Below, piece after piece: positions 8,373 to 17,484 of a DNA stretch of 64,000 bases (position 1 is its first letter; every line of letters begins with the position of its first letter). The notes below the pieces were generated by a model. The model ran no database searches. It was not told where the DNA came from and worked only from the letters and a program-made list of their open reading frames with translations. The translations under genes and the position numbers were made by a program. Source of the stretch: an uncultured Eubacteriales bacterium (lineage in GTDB: Bacteria > Bacillota > Clostridia > Oscillospirales > Oscillospiraceae); assembly GCA_900540545.1 (NCBI GenBank), contig UQGJ01000007.1:5720-69719 (forward strand). Reading direction: 5' to 3'.

Positions 8373-8769
8373 GATACGTTCTCCCCTTTGATAAAATCGT
8401 GGTCCCGATGTGCTTGTCCAGCCGCCATTGGGGCGCGGGGCCGTCGTCGCCCCAGTATTCGTCGGCGCGGATGATCTTCCCCGCCCGGAACTGGTAAAAA
8501 GCCACGCAGTGGAAGGAGGCGCTCCCGTCGGCCGGCCACACGCGGGCCACGCACACCGCCCGGTCCCCCAGGTCCTCCACCCGCTCCACCGCCCCGGCCC
8601 AGTCGCCGGGGTATTCGCAGTTGGCCCGGAGGTATTCGGCCAGGGTGAAGCGCTCGTTGGTGCAGTGCCAGTTGATTTCCGCCTCCGGGGCAAAAAAGCC
8701 CTCCATGGCCCCGGCGTCTTGCCGGGCCACGGCGTCCCACAGGGCGGTCAGCAGGTCCTTCTTATCCAT
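8353..8769 (-). CDS. NTF2-like (SnoaL-type) protein
   Basis: 138 residues with an NTF2/SnoaL cone fold pattern: N-terminal helices (LLTALWDAVARQDAGAMEGFF), a strand with NWHCTNERF, and C-terminal strands VCVARVW, FHCVAFYQFRAGKIIRADEYW. This fold can be a small ligand-binding enzyme or accessory domain. ATG at 8769 has GGGAGG 8 bases upstream. Overlaps the permease stop by 8 bases and the downstream small gene by 20, so it is translationally coupled to both. The ligand is not predictable. Confidence 0.7.
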   Translation of the reverse strand: MDKKDLLTALWDAVARQDAGAMEGFFAPEAEINWHCTNERFTLAEYLRANCEYPGDWAGAVERVEDLGDRAVCVARVWPADGSASFHCVAFYQFRAGKIIRADEYWGDDGPAPQWRLDKHIGTTILSKGRTYHAGISL

Positions 8770-9904
8770 GTCCAAGCCCTCCCAACAGAAACTGCGCCCC
8801 GGCCAGGACCAGCAGTCCGGCCAGATTGGCGGCGAAGAACAGCCCCAGGTACCGCCCCATCCGGGCCTCCGGGGAGCGGGCGTAGAGCTTCAGCGAAATC
8901 AGGCTGGCCAGGGAGGCGATGGGTGTCCCCAGCCCGCCCAGGTTGGTGCCCACCAGCAGGCCCCGCCAGTCCCGGGTGAACCCGGACAGGAGGACGGCGG
9001 CGGGCACGTTGCTGATGACCTGACTTGTCAGGGCCGAGGTCAGGGCGGCCCGGCCTTCCAGCGCCCCGGCCAGGAAGTCCCGCACCGCCGGGATGCGCCC
9101 CAGGTTCCCGGAGAAGATGAAAAAGCACACAAAGGTCGCCAGCAGGGCGTAATCCACCCGTTTCAGCAGGGGACGCGCCCACAGCAGAGCCGAGAGGACC
9201 ACCGCCGCCAGCAGGACCCCGTAGTGTACCACCCGGAATACCGACAGCAGACTCAGCGCAAACAGGCCCGCCATCAGCCAGAGCTGCCGGGGCTTGCCGA
9301 TGGTCTGGGTGTCGTGGAACTCCACCTGGATGACTGCCCCGCCGGTGCCCAGGGCGGCCAGCGCCAGCCCCACCAGGCTCACCGCCGCCAATGGGAGCAT
9401 GGCGGCAAAGAAGTCCCCCATGGGGATGGAGAATTTCGAGCATAAAAACAGATTCTGGGGGTTCCCCACCGGCATGGCCATACTGCCCAGGTTGGCCGCC
9501 ACAGTCTGCAGGACCACCACGTAGGGCAGCTCTTTCTTCCTCCCAATCAGGTCCAGAACCAGGATGGCAAAGGGCACGAAGGTGAGGAGGGCCACGTCGT
9601 TGGTGATGAGCATGGAGGAGAAAAAGGGCAGCAGCACCAGCACCAGGCACAGGGCCCGGAACTTCCGCCGCCCCGCCAGCAGCCGCTGGGCCAGCACGGC
9701 GAACAGCCCGCAGTCCTCCAGCCCCGACACCACCAGCATGAGGCAGAACAGCAGGGCCAGCACCCGCAGGTCGAGATAGCCCCAGTAGGCCCCGTCCGGC
9801 GGCACCAGAACCATGGAACCCAGCGCGCAGAAGAAGGCGATGCACAGCACCGCCTCCTTCTTGAAAAAGTGTTTGACCTTAGAAAAGCCCCGTAATTCTT
9901 CCAT
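8762..9904 (-). CDS. SLC13/ArsB-NhaD-type anion permease
   Basis: 380 residues with about 10-11 membrane segments. The paired motifs of the ion-transporter superfamily are visible: [16 protein letters not shown] with GNPQN in the first half and [15 protein letters not shown] with GTNLGG in the second half. Members carry citrate, dicarboxylates, sulfate, arsenite or use sodium/proton exchange; the sequence alone does not decide. Its start lies 26 bases inside the fhs gene, implying coupled translation with formate-THF ligase, so a carboxylate substrate linked to one-carbon metabolism is possible but unproved. An alternative ATG lies at 9910. Confidence 0.8.
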   Translation of the reverse strand: MEELRGFSKVKHFFKKEAVLCIAFFCALGSMVLVPPDGAYWGYLDLRVLALLFCLMLVVSGLEDCGLFAVLAQRLLAGRRKFRALCLVLVLLPFFSSMLITNDVALLTFVPFAILVLDLIGRKKELPYVVVLQTVAANLGSMAMPVGNPQNLFLCSKFSIPMGDFFAAMLPLAAVSLVGLALAALGTGGAVIQVEFHDTQTIGKPRQLWLMAGLFALSLLSVFRVVHYGVLLAAVVLSALLWARPLLKRVDYALLATFVCFFIFSGNLGRIPAVRDFLAGALEGRAALTSALTSQVISNVPAAVLLSGFTRDWRGLLVGTNLGGLGTPIASLASLISLKLYARSPEARMGRYLGLFFAANLAGLLVLAGAQFLLGGLGHG

Positions 9905-11546
9905 GTTCATCCACGTCGATGTTCTCGGCGGCGGGGACCTTCGGCAATCCGGGCATCGTCATGATGTCGCCGGTCATGACCACCACAAAGCCCGCGCCGG
10001 CGGACACCTTCACCTTCTGTACCGTGATGCGGAAGCCCTTGGGGGCCCCCAGCTTGGTCTGGTCGTCGGACAGGGAATACTGGGTCTTGGCCATGCAGAC
10101 GGGCAGGTCCCCGTAGCCCAGCTCGGTGAGGCGGGAGAGCTCCTTGTCGGCGGCGGGGGCGAAGTCCACTCCGTCGGCCCCGTAGACCTTCCGGGCTATG
10201 GCGTCGATTTTCTCCTTCAAGGGGAGGTCGGACCCATAGGCGAAGCGGAAGCTGTTCTTCCCCTCGTCGATGATGCGCAGCACCTCGCCGCCCAGCTCCA
10301 CGCCACCGGCGCCGCCCTTGCCCCACACCTCGCTGAGGGCCACCCGGACGCCGAATTTCCCGCAGGCTTCCCGAATCATCCGGACCTCGGCGTCGGTATC
10401 GCTGTCGAACTTGTTGATGGCGACCACGGCGGGCAGGCCGTAGACCTGGGTGATGTTCTCCACGTGCTTGAGGAGGTTGGGCAGGCCCTGCTCCAGGGCC
10501 TCCAGATTCTCCTTGCCCAGGTCGGCCTTGGGGCAGCCGCCGTGGTGTTTCAGAGCCCGGACCGTGGCCACGATGACCACGGCGTCGGGGGTCAGCCCGG
10601 CGGCCCGGCACTTGATGTCCAGGAACTTCTCCGCCCCCAGGTCGGCGCCGAAGCCCGCCTCGGTGACCACGTAGTCCCCCAGCTTAAGGGCGGTATCGGT
10701 GGCGGAGACGGAGTTGCAGCCGTGGGCGATGTTGGCGAAGGGGCCGCCGTGGATGAAGGCGGGGGTGTGCTCCAGGGTCTGGACCAGATTGGGGCGGATG
10801 GCGTCCTTCAACAGGGCGGTCATGGCCCCCTGGGCCTTCAAATCGGAGCAGTACACCGGCGCTCCGGCCCGGTTATAGGCCACCACCATGCGGCCCAGCC
10901 GGGCCTTCAGGTCCATGAGGTCGGAGGCCAGGCACAGCACCGCCATGATCTCGGAGGCCACGGTGATGTCAAAGCCGTCCTCCCGGGGGACGCCGTTGAC
11001 CTTGCCCCCCAGGCCGCAGACGATGCCCCGGAGCTGCCGGTCGTTCATGTCCACGCACCGCTTCCAGGTGATGCGGCGCACGTCAATGTCCAGGGCGTTG
11101 CCCTGCTGGATGTGGTTGTCCAGCATAGCGGCCAGCAGGTTGTTGGCCGCGCCGATGGCGTGGAAGTCGCCGGTGAAGTGGAGGTTGATGTCCTCCATGG
11201 GCACCACCTGGGCGTAGCCGCCGCCGGCGGCCCCGCCCTTCACCCCGAACACGGGACCCAGGGAGGGCTCCCGCAGGGCCAGGACGGCCTTCTTGCCCAT
11301 GAGGGTCAGCGCGTCGGCCAGACCCACGCTGGTGGTGGTCTTGCCCTCCCCCGCCGGGGTGGGGTTGATGGCCGTGACCAGAATCAGCTTGCCCTTCCGG
11401 GGGGCCTTTTTGAGGGCCAGGGTGTCCACCTTGGCCTTGTACTTGCCGTAGAATTCCAGCTTGTCCTCGTCCAGGCCCACCTGGGCGGCGATTTGGGTGA
11501 TGGGGAGCATTTGGGCGGACTGGGCAATCTCGATGTCGGATTTCAT
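9879..11546 (-). CDS. fhs: Formate-tetrahydrofolate ligase
   Basis: 555 residues, the normal length. ATP-dependent ligation of formate to tetrahydrofolate giving 10-formyl-THF, in purine synthesis and the methyl branch of acetogenesis. The nucleotide loop [10 protein letters not shown] starts near residue 63 and [20 protein letters not shown] near 98 is strongly conserved in the family. AGGAGGG precedes the ATG by 6 bases, whereas an upstream in-frame start at 11564 lacks a site. First gene of the operon ending at 8121. No other folate genes are in the window. Confidence 0.97.
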   Translation of the reverse strand: MKSDIEIAQSAQMLPITQIAAQVGLDEDKLEFYGKYKAKVDTLALKKAPRKGKLILVTAINPTPAGEGKTTTSVGLADALTLMGKKAVLALREPSLGPVFGVKGGAAGGGYAQVVPMEDINLHFTGDFHAIGAANNLLAAMLDNHIQQGNALDIDVRRITWKRCVDMNDRQLRGIVCGLGGKVNGVPREDGFDITVASEIMAVLCLASDLMDLKARLGRMVVAYNRAGAPVYCSDLKAQGAMTALLKDAIRPNLVQTLEHTPAFIHGGPFANIAHGCNSVSATDTALKLGDYVVTEAGFGADLGAEKFLDIKCRAAGLTPDAVVIVATVRALKHHGGCPKADLGKENLEALEQGLPNLLKHVENITQVYGLPAVVAINKFDSDTDAEVRMIREACGKFGVRVALSEVWGKGGAGGVELGGEVLRIIDEGKNSFRFAYGSDLPLKEKIDAIARKVYGADGVDFAPAADKELSRLTELGYGDLPVCMAKTQYSLSDDQTKLGAPKGFRITVQKVKVSAGAGFVVVMTGDIMTMPGLPKVPAAENIDVDEHGRITGLF

Positions 11547-11645
11547 GGGGGTCCCTCCTGTCAAATTGATGGTGAAAACGGTCCGCCGGGGGGCGGGGAC
11601 GGGGGATGGAGCGTCCCCCTCCGGGGGACGGCGCCTCCGGCGGGG

Positions 11646-11900
11646 GTCCTCTTTCTCATTTGAGAAAGAGGACGGAAAGAAAACCAGGGCCGCGGCCCTG
11701 GACCCGTGGGGCGGCGCCGACGATAGTATGGCAATTGAAACTGGCGCGAGGTGACGAGTCTGCCCTCAAGCACCCGCCCCGGCCGTTACGGCCTATCCTT
11801 CTGCCCGTTGTTACATGTTGCGTTGGCGCGGCGCGCCTACCCTGGCAATGCCCGGCAAGGCGAGTGCGGGTCGGCGGGCGGCTGATAGCCGCCCCTACGG
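11646..11900 (+). repeat. Composite interspersed repeat: H1 hairpin + body B
   Basis: Fills most of the gene-free gap 11547-11967. 11646-11673 is the H1 hairpin (12-bp stem, loop ATTT) followed by GGAAAGAAAACC, then a second hairpin CCAGGG...CCCTGG at about 11683-11701. Body B (about 11702-11880) is homologous to the reverse complement of 21672-21845. It ends with a GGCGGCTGATAGCCGCC hairpin (about 11876-11893) leading to CCTAC. No coding capacity is credible here. Confidence 0.75.
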
Positions 11901-11967
11901 GGTGGGACGGGGAAAACGGCCCGTCGGGGACGCCGGGCCCTACGTGGGGGCGGCGTTCTCTCTTGCT

Positions 11968-13272
11968 TTACTGGTTCAGCAGGGCGGCGGCGGCGGTGCC
12001 CAGGAGGTTGGCGTCGGGGACCTGGCGGAAGACGCAGTGGCGGCCCAGCAGGCCGGTGATGTACTCGGCGCAGAGCCGCTCCAGCTTGCCCCGGAACAGG
12101 TAGCCCTTATGGAAGGTGGAGCCCTCGGCCACCACGCAGGTGGGCCGCTGGATGCTGCGCCCCACGTCCATCTGGAGCATGATGCCCGCCAGATTGGCGC
12201 AGACCAGCCGGGCGGAGCGCTCCACGATGCGGTCGATGATGGTATAGACCGCCTCCCGGTCCTCCTCCGTCTCGCAGGCGGCGGCCAGATAGTTGTTGGC
12301 GTAGGGGCGGGCGGTGAAGGCGTCGGCCTGGACCAGGGTGAGGCGGTCCAGCTCCAGCAGCTTCTGATTCAGCCCGGCGGAAAAAAGCCCGTCCTCCGCC
12401 GCCACTCGGAGGGCGTGGTAGATGACCTCCCCCTCGTAGCGGCCGGAGACCATCTTCTCGTAGTGGCACATACCGGTGTCCACCGAGGCCGCGTCCAGAA
12501 GCTGGTCGAACTCGCTCCTGGGGGCCCCGTCGAAGCGGGCGGACTCCATGTTGATGAGCATGGTCTCCTTGTCCCAGGGGGTGGTGACCTTATGCAGGTT
12601 GGCGGCCTGCTCGGCGTAGCAGGTGTTGACGCCGGTGCCGTAGATGAGGCCGATGTAGCCGTCGAAGACCTCCTCCCCCAGGCCGGCCACGCCGCCCAGG
12701 AGGGCGGCCACCGTGTCGTTGAGGACCACGAAGGTGACGCCGGGGGCGCCCTTGTCCGCCAGGGCGGCGGACAGGTCCCGGCCCAGCTCCATGCCCTCGG
12801 AGCCCAAAATCTGCACCTGCTTGGAGATTTGAAGCACCCGGCCGTCCCGGTTGGGGAGGCTCTCGGCGGCGTAGGAGAAGCACAGGCCCACCCGGCGGCT
12901 ACGGTCGGTGAGGGGCAGGATGGCGTCGGAGACCCGGTCCACGAACTCGGCCCAGGTGATGGCCCCCTGGGAGCCGGGCATGGGAAAGACATTCAGGTCC
13001 TCCACCTCGGGCCGGTCCCCCCGCATGGTCACCAGGCCCACCCGGAAGTTGGTGCCCCCGGCGTCGATGACGATGGTGGGCTGGTCCTGGGGGATGGTGC
13101 CGTCCAGGGCCAGATAGGTGGGCAGCATCATCATCCAGGCGTCCGGGTCCCCCCGCAGGCCCTTTTCCATGTCCTGCTGGAACAGCCGGGCGCACTGGTC
13201 CACATCCACCGCCTCCAGGTCGAAGCCGTGGCGCTGGAGAAATGCGTCGATCTTCTCTGAGATTTGGGGCAT
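11968..13272 (-). CDS. Hexokinase of the eukaryotic (Hexokinase_1/2) family
   Basis: 434 residues. ATP-dependent phosphorylation of glucose or another hexose. Seen: the phosphate-1 motif IVIDAGGTNFRVGL near residue 70, LNDTVAALLGG, GTGVNTCY, and the family-specific block SEFDQLLDAASVDTG followed by YEKMVSGRYEGE, matching FEKMISGxYLGE of yeast and animal hexokinases. It is therefore not a ROK glucokinase. GAGGTGA lies 7 bases before the ATG at 13272; upstream in-frame codons run through the parS site and terminator and are not coding. It follows the mgl genes, so it may phosphorylate glucose brought in by MglBAC. Confidence 0.85.
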   Translation of the reverse strand: MPQISEKIDAFLQRHGFDLEAVDVDQCARLFQQDMEKGLRGDPDAWMMMLPTYLALDGTIPQDQPTIVIDAGGTNFRVGLVTMRGDRPEVEDLNVFPMPGSQGAITWAEFVDRVSDAILPLTDRSRRVGLCFSYAAESLPNRDGRVLQISKQVQILGSEGMELGRDLSAALADKGAPGVTFVVLNDTVAALLGGVAGLGEEVFDGYIGLIYGTGVNTCYAEQAANLHKVTTPWDKETMLINMESARFDGAPRSEFDQLLDAASVDTGMCHYEKMVSGRYEGEVIYHALRVAAEDGLFSAGLNQKLLELDRLTLVQADAFTARPYANNYLAAACETEEDREAVYTIIDRIVERSARLVCANLAGIMLQMDVGRSIQRPTCVVAEGSTFHKGYLFRGKLERLCAEYITGLLGRHCVFRQVPDANLLGTAAAALLNQ

Positions 13273-13297
13273 GACTCTCACCTCGTTATAGAACAAT

Positions 13298-13313
13298 TGT
13301 TTCACGTGAAACA
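13298..13313. other. parS site, ParB/Spo0J binding palindrome
   Basis: TGTTTCACGTGAAACA is a perfect 16-bp palindrome matching the parS consensus known from Bacillus subtilis (TGTTNCACGTGAAACA). It lies in the 109-base gap between mglC and the hexokinase start, outside coding sequence. Such sites cluster around the replication origin and nucleate ParB and SMC loading. Confidence 0.9.
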
Positions 13314-13336
13314 TATTTCGCATAGAAAGAAAAAGA

Positions 13337-13360
13337 CAGGGCGGGCCGAAGCCCGCCCTG
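13337..13360 (-). terminator. Intrinsic terminator of the mgl genes
   Basis: 10-bp stem CAGGGCGGGC with a CGAA loop, followed on the minus strand by TCTTTTTCTTT. It lies 21 bases after the mglC stop and before parS, so hexokinase probably has its own promoter or depends on readthrough. Confidence 0.85.
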
Positions 13361-13381
13361 ATTTGTATTCTACTAGCTTTT

Positions 13382-14443
13382 TTACTTCTTGGCAAGATAT
13401 TTGCGCATATCCAGGGCGCAGGCGAAGAGGATGATGGCGCCCTTGATGAGGTAGAAGTAGTTCTGGTTCATGCCGGGAATCATGTTCAGGCCCACGAAAA
13501 TCAGGCGGAGCATGAGGACGCCGATGACGATGCCGGAAATCTTGCCGATGCCGCCCACGAAGCTGACGCCGCCGATGACGCAGGCCGCGATGGCGTCCAG
13601 CTCGTAGTTGAAGCCGGTGTTGGCGGTGTTGGAGCCGATGCGGGCGCCCTCGATGAAGCCGGTGAAGCCGTACATGGCGCCGGCCAGGGCAAAGACCAGG
13701 ATGGTGGTCAGGAACACGTTGACGCCGGACACCTTGGCGGCCTCCTCGTTGGAACCCAGGGCGAACATGTTCTTGCCGAACTTGGTCTTGTTCCAGATGA
13801 ACCACATGACCGCCACCAGAATCACGGCATAGAGGACATAGCGGGGAACGTCGGTGTCGCCGATGCGGAAGAGGGGCGCTTTGACGAAATCGGTGTAGCT
13901 CTTGTCCAGGTTGGCGATGGCCATGCCGTTGTTGTTACCCATGGTCACGTAAACCAGCAGCAGGGTGTAGACGATGAGCTGGGTGCCCAGGGTGACGATG
14001 AAGGGGTGGAGCTTGAACTTGGCGACAAAGAAGCCGTTGAAGGCACCGATGGCCGCGCCGATGAGCATGACGGCGACGATGACCACGGGGATGGGCAGGG
14101 CGCCGATCTGGGGCCACATCTTGTTGGCCATGTTCAGGGTGCTCTGGAGCAGGGAGGCGGAGATACAGGCGGTGAGGCCGATGATGCGCCCGGCGGACAG
14201 GTCGGTGCCGGTGAGGACGATACAGCCGCCGATGCCCAGGGCGGCGGGCAGGTAGGCCGCGGTCTGGGAGATGATGTTGACGATGGAGCCCACCTTCAGG
14301 AAGTTGGGGTTGATGATGGCGATGTAGATCACGGCGATGACCATGAGGATGATCAGAGCGTTGTTGAGGACGAAGTTGCCCACCTTTTTGGGCGTGATCA
14401 TGCGGGCCGCCGTGGCCTGCAGATTTTTCGACTCTTGACTCAT
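13382..14443 (-). CDS. mglC: Galactose/glucose ABC transporter permease
   Basis: 353 residues with about 9-10 membrane segments of the BPD_transp_2 (ribose/galactose) family. Conserved features include GGCIVLTGTDLSAGRIIGL and the C-terminal GSNTANTGFNYELDAIAACVIGG, equivalent to the AxVIGGxS region of RbsC/MglC. GAGGGGG precedes the ATG by about 8 bases. The gene follows mglA by 14 bases. It forms the channel for the MglB-MglA system. Confidence 0.93.
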   Translation of the reverse strand: MSQESKNLQATAARMITPKKVGNFVLNNALIILMVIAVIYIAIINPNFLKVGSIVNIISQTAAYLPAALGIGGCIVLTGTDLSAGRIIGLTACISASLLQSTLNMANKMWPQIGALPIPVVIVAVMLIGAAIGAFNGFFVAKFKLHPFIVTLGTQLIVYTLLLVYVTMGNNNGMAIANLDKSYTDFVKAPLFRIGDTDVPRYVLYAVILVAVMWFIWNKTKFGKNMFALGSNEEAAKVSGVNVFLTTILVFALAGAMYGFTGFIEGARIGSNTANTGFNYELDAIAACVIGGVSFVGGIGKISGIVIGVLMLRLIFVGLNMIPGMNQNYFYLIKGAIILFACALDMRKYLAKK

Positions 14444-14457
14444 ATGGCGTTCCCCCT

Positions 14458-15957
14458 CTATACGTATTTGGCAGCCAGCGTCAAAATCTCCTCCTGGCTG
14501 GTGTTTTTGGCGTCTACCTCGCCGGCCACCTGGCCGCCGGACATGACCAGGATGCGGTCGCACACGCCCAGCAGCTCGGGCATCTCGGAGGAGACCATGA
14601 TGACCCCCTTGCCCTCCTCCGCCAGATTCAGAATAAGCTGGTATATCTCATACTTGGCGCCCACGTCGATGCCCCGGGTGGGCTCGTCCAGCAGCAGCAC
14701 CTCGGGCTTGGTGAGGAGCCAGCGGCCGATGATGACCTTCTGCTGGTTGCCGCCGGAGAGGGAGCGTATCTGGGTGGACTGGCCAGGGGTTTTGATATGC
14801 ATGGCCTGGATGGCCCAGTCCGTGTCCTCCTTCATCTTCTTGTCGCTCAGGCAGATGTGGGCCAGCAGATAGCTGGACAGGTTGGAGATGACGGTGTTCT
14901 CCCGGATGTCCCGGATGCCGAAGATGCCCGTGGCCCGGCGCTCCTCGGTGAGGAGGGCGAAGCCGTTTTTGATGGACTCCTTGGGGGATTTGTTCTGGAT
15001 CTGCTTGCCGTGGAGCCGGATGGTGCCGCCGCCCTTGGTCATGGCCCCGAAGAGGTTTTCCAGCACCTCGGTGCGGCCGGAGCCGTCCAGGCCCGCGATG
15101 CCCAGGACCTCGCCCTTCTTGAGCTGGAAGGAGGCGTCCTTGAGGCGGGTGTACTTGCCCGAGAGGTGCTCCACCTCCAGGATGACCTCGCCGGGCTTGT
15201 TGGTCTTGGGGGGGAAGCGGTTGGTGAGCTCCCGGCCCACCATCAGCTTGATGATCTCCTCCATGGTCAGGTCCTTGGCGGGCTTGGTGGCCACATACTG
15301 GCCGTCCCGCATGATGGTGACCTCGTCGGAGATGCGCAGAATCTCCTCCATCTTGTGGCTGATGTAGATGATGCCGCAGCCCCGGTCCCGCAGCATATTG
15401 ATGATGCGGAAGAGGTGCTCCACCTCCACCTCGGTAAGAGAGGAGGTGGGCTCGTCAAAGACGATGATCTTGGAGTGGTAGCTGACGGCCTTGGCGATCT
15501 CCACCATTTGCCGCTTGGACACGGGCAGGGTGCGCATGATGGCGGTGGGGTCCACCTCCACGCCCAGCTCCTCAAAAATCTCCTTGGTCTTTTTCTTCAT
15601 GGTCCCCTCGCTGACCATGATGCCGCCCACGGTGGGGTAGCGGCCCAGCCAGAGGTTGTCCTGGACGCTGCGGGTGAGGGCCTGGTTCAGTTCCTGGTGG
15701 ACCATGGCCACCCCGCTCTCCATGGCCTCCTTGGAGCTTTTGAAGTTGACCTCTTTCCCGTCCAGGATGATGCTGCCGCTGTCCTTGGCGTAGATGCCGA
15801 AGAGGCATTTCATCAGCGTGGACTTGCCCGCGCCGTTCTCCCCCATCAGGGCGTGGACGGTGCCCGGCTTGACCGAGAGCGAGACGTTGTCCAGGGCCTT
15901 GACGCCGGGGAATTCCTTGGAGATGCCGCGCATCTCCAGCAGTGCGGTTCCTTCCAT
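14458..15957 (-). CDS. mglA: Galactose/glucose ABC transporter, double ATPase
   Basis: 499 residues with two ABC domains. Domain 1 has Walker [10 protein letters not shown] near residue 40 and Walker [12 protein letters not shown]. Domain 2 has the degenerate loop [11 protein letters not shown] and an intact signature LSGGNQQKV with Walker [14 protein letters not shown], the usual asymmetry of RbsA/MglA proteins. The start ATG follows GAGGAGG by 6 bases. Sits between mglB and mglC. Confidence 0.95.
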   Translation of the reverse strand: MEGTALLEMRGISKEFPGVKALDNVSLSVKPGTVHALMGENGAGKSTLMKCLFGIYAKDSGSIILDGKEVNFKSSKEAMESGVAMVHQELNQALTRSVQDNLWLGRYPTVGGIMVSEGTMKKKTKEIFEELGVEVDPTAIMRTLPVSKRQMVEIAKAVSYHSKIIVFDEPTSSLTEVEVEHLFRIINMLRDRGCGIIYISHKMEEILRISDEVTIMRDGQYVATKPAKDLTMEEIIKLMVGRELTNRFPPKTNKPGEVILEVEHLSGKYTRLKDASFQLKKGEVLGIAGLDGSGRTEVLENLFGAMTKGGGTIRLHGKQIQNKSPKESIKNGFALLTEERRATGIFGIRDIRENTVISNLSSYLLAHICLSDKKMKEDTDWAIQAMHIKTPGQSTQIRSLSGGNQQKVIIGRWLLTKPEVLLLDEPTRGIDVGAKYEIYQLILNLAEEGKGVIMVSSEMPELLGVCDRILVMSGGQVAGEVDAKNTSQEEILTLAAKYV

Positions 15958-16016
15958 TTACATCCTCCTCTCCTTCCCTTGTGCTTTCTTTGACGCTCTG
16001 CGGAACAGATCAATCC

Positions 16017-16112
16017 GTTCCCTGCGGGCGGAGACCGCGCAGGGAACGCATTGATGCGTTCCGCGGCATGTTTGGGAACGAGCGGGGCTGCCGATGCTGG
16101 CAGCCCCGCTCG
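16017..16112 (-). other. Hairpin-rich mglB-mglA intercistronic region
   Basis: Contains nested hairpins: GTTCCCTGCG...CGCAGGGAAC, GGAACGCA-TTGA-TGCGTTCC, and a 14-bp stem at 16079-16112. No U-run follows on the minus strand, so these look like processing or stabilising structures that could leave more mglB than mglAC message, as is usual for binding-protein operons. Confidence 0.55.
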
Positions 16113-16147
16113 GCCAAAACTTATTGCGTTACAGTGTGGGACGCGGC

Positions 16148-17299
16148 TTAGTCCTCGGAGGAGGCGTCGTAGATACCGTAGGGCACGCGGACCTTGGCCA
16201 CGCCGGAGTCCACGTTGAACTTGTCGGCGGCGCCGTCCATCAGGTCCTTGCCGTCCTTCACGTTGGCGGTGAGGGCGCAGATGGTGTCGGCCATGCCCAC
16301 GGCGTCCTGCTTGACGGTGGCGGTCATCTGACCGGCCTTGATGAGGGCCTTGGCGGAGTCGGTGGCGTCCACGCCGAAGACGGGGATGCTCTTGCCGTCG
16401 CCGGTGTTGTAGCCCACGGACTGGAGGGCGGAAACCACGCCCTCGGCCATGCCGTCGTTGTTGCAGATGACCAGCTCGATCATGTTGCCGTTGGCGTCGG
16501 AGTAGGAGGACAGGTTGGTGGACATGAAGTCAAAGCCGGCCTGAGAGGACCAGGCGCCGTTGGGGTCGACCTGATACTTGGTGGCGGCGTCGGCGCCCAT
16601 GAAGTACTCCAGGGCGGGCTTACCGGCGGCGGTGAGGACGGCGTCGGCGTCTTCCACGCCGAACTGGCTGCGGGCCTCGGCCTCGGCGTTGCCCTCCTGG
16701 CCCTTCATCAGGGCGTAGGTGATCTTGCCGTCGCCGTTGAGGTCCACGGCGTCCCAGTTGTCCAGCAGGTACTTGCCGATCATCTCGCCCTGGAGATGTC
16801 CGGCCTCGGGGGCGTTGGTGCCCACGAAGGCGCACTTGTCATAGCTGTTGACCACGTCGTCGGAGACCTCGCGGTTGAAGAACAGGATGGGGATGTCCTT
16901 GGCCTTGGCGGCGTCCACAGCGTTCTGGGCGGCCTCGGGGGAGGCGGTCTCCACGATGTTGACGATCAGGAAGTTGTAGCCGTCGGTGATGGCGGTGTTG
17001 ATCTGGTCGGTCTGGGTGGGCTGGGAGTTGGCGCCGTCGTAGTCGTTGAAGTTCACGCCCAGTTCGGTGAGCTTGGCGTCCAGGTTGGTGCGGACGCTGG
17101 TGATGTACACGTCGGAGTACTGATAGTAGAACACGCCGACCTTCAGGTCGCTGGCGGGGGTGACGTCCCCGCCGGACTGGGTCTCCACGGGCTTGGTTTC
17201 AGGGGGAGTGCTGGTGGTGGTGCCGCCGCTGGAGCAAGCGGCCAGGCTCAGGGACAGGGCCCCGGCAAGAATCAGGGCAGACAGTTTCCGAAATTTCAT
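16148..17299 (-). CDS. mglB: D-galactose/D-glucose-binding lipoprotein
   Basis: 383 residues. Lipoprotein signal with lipobox LAAC at residues 18-21. Type I periplasmic-binding fold starting KVGVFYYQYSDVY. The calcium-binding loop typical of MglB is visible as DLNGDGKITYALMKGQEGN, and sugar-stacking and hydrogen-bonding motifs FFNRE and CNNDGMA are in place. AAGGAGG lies 9 bases before the ATG. It delivers galactose or glucose to MglC-MglA just downstream. A second MglB-like protein is encoded 185 bases upstream. Confidence 0.93.
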   Translation of the reverse strand: MKFRKLSALILAGALSLSLAACSSGGTTTSTPPETKPVETQSGGDVTPASDLKVGVFYYQYSDVYITSVRTNLDAKLTELGVNFNDYDGANSQPTQTDQINTAITDGYNFLIVNIVETASPEAAQNAVDAAKAKDIPILFFNREVSDDVVNSYDKCAFVGTNAPEAGHLQGEMIGKYLLDNWDAVDLNGDGKITYALMKGQEGNAEAEARSQFGVEDADAVLTAAGKPALEYFMGADAATKYQVDPNGAWSSQAGFDFMSTNLSSYSDANGNMIELVICNNDGMAEGVVSALQSVGYNTGDGKSIPVFGVDATDSAKALIKAGQMTATVKQDAVGMADTICALTANVKDGKDLMDGAADKFNVDSGVAKVRVPYGIYDASSED

Positions 17300-17484
17300 G
17301 CTGAATGATCCTCCTTGATGTGATGTAGTATCGGCGTATGGCCTTTACCCGTCCTCTATCCTATCGGAAATTCGATTCAGATACCATAGAAAAAACCACT
17401 TGATTCCATAAATAATCTATGTTTTCCGCCCGTCCTTTTGTGCAGCTCGACGAAATTCGAGGTCAAAAATTGGTGGAGCCACCC

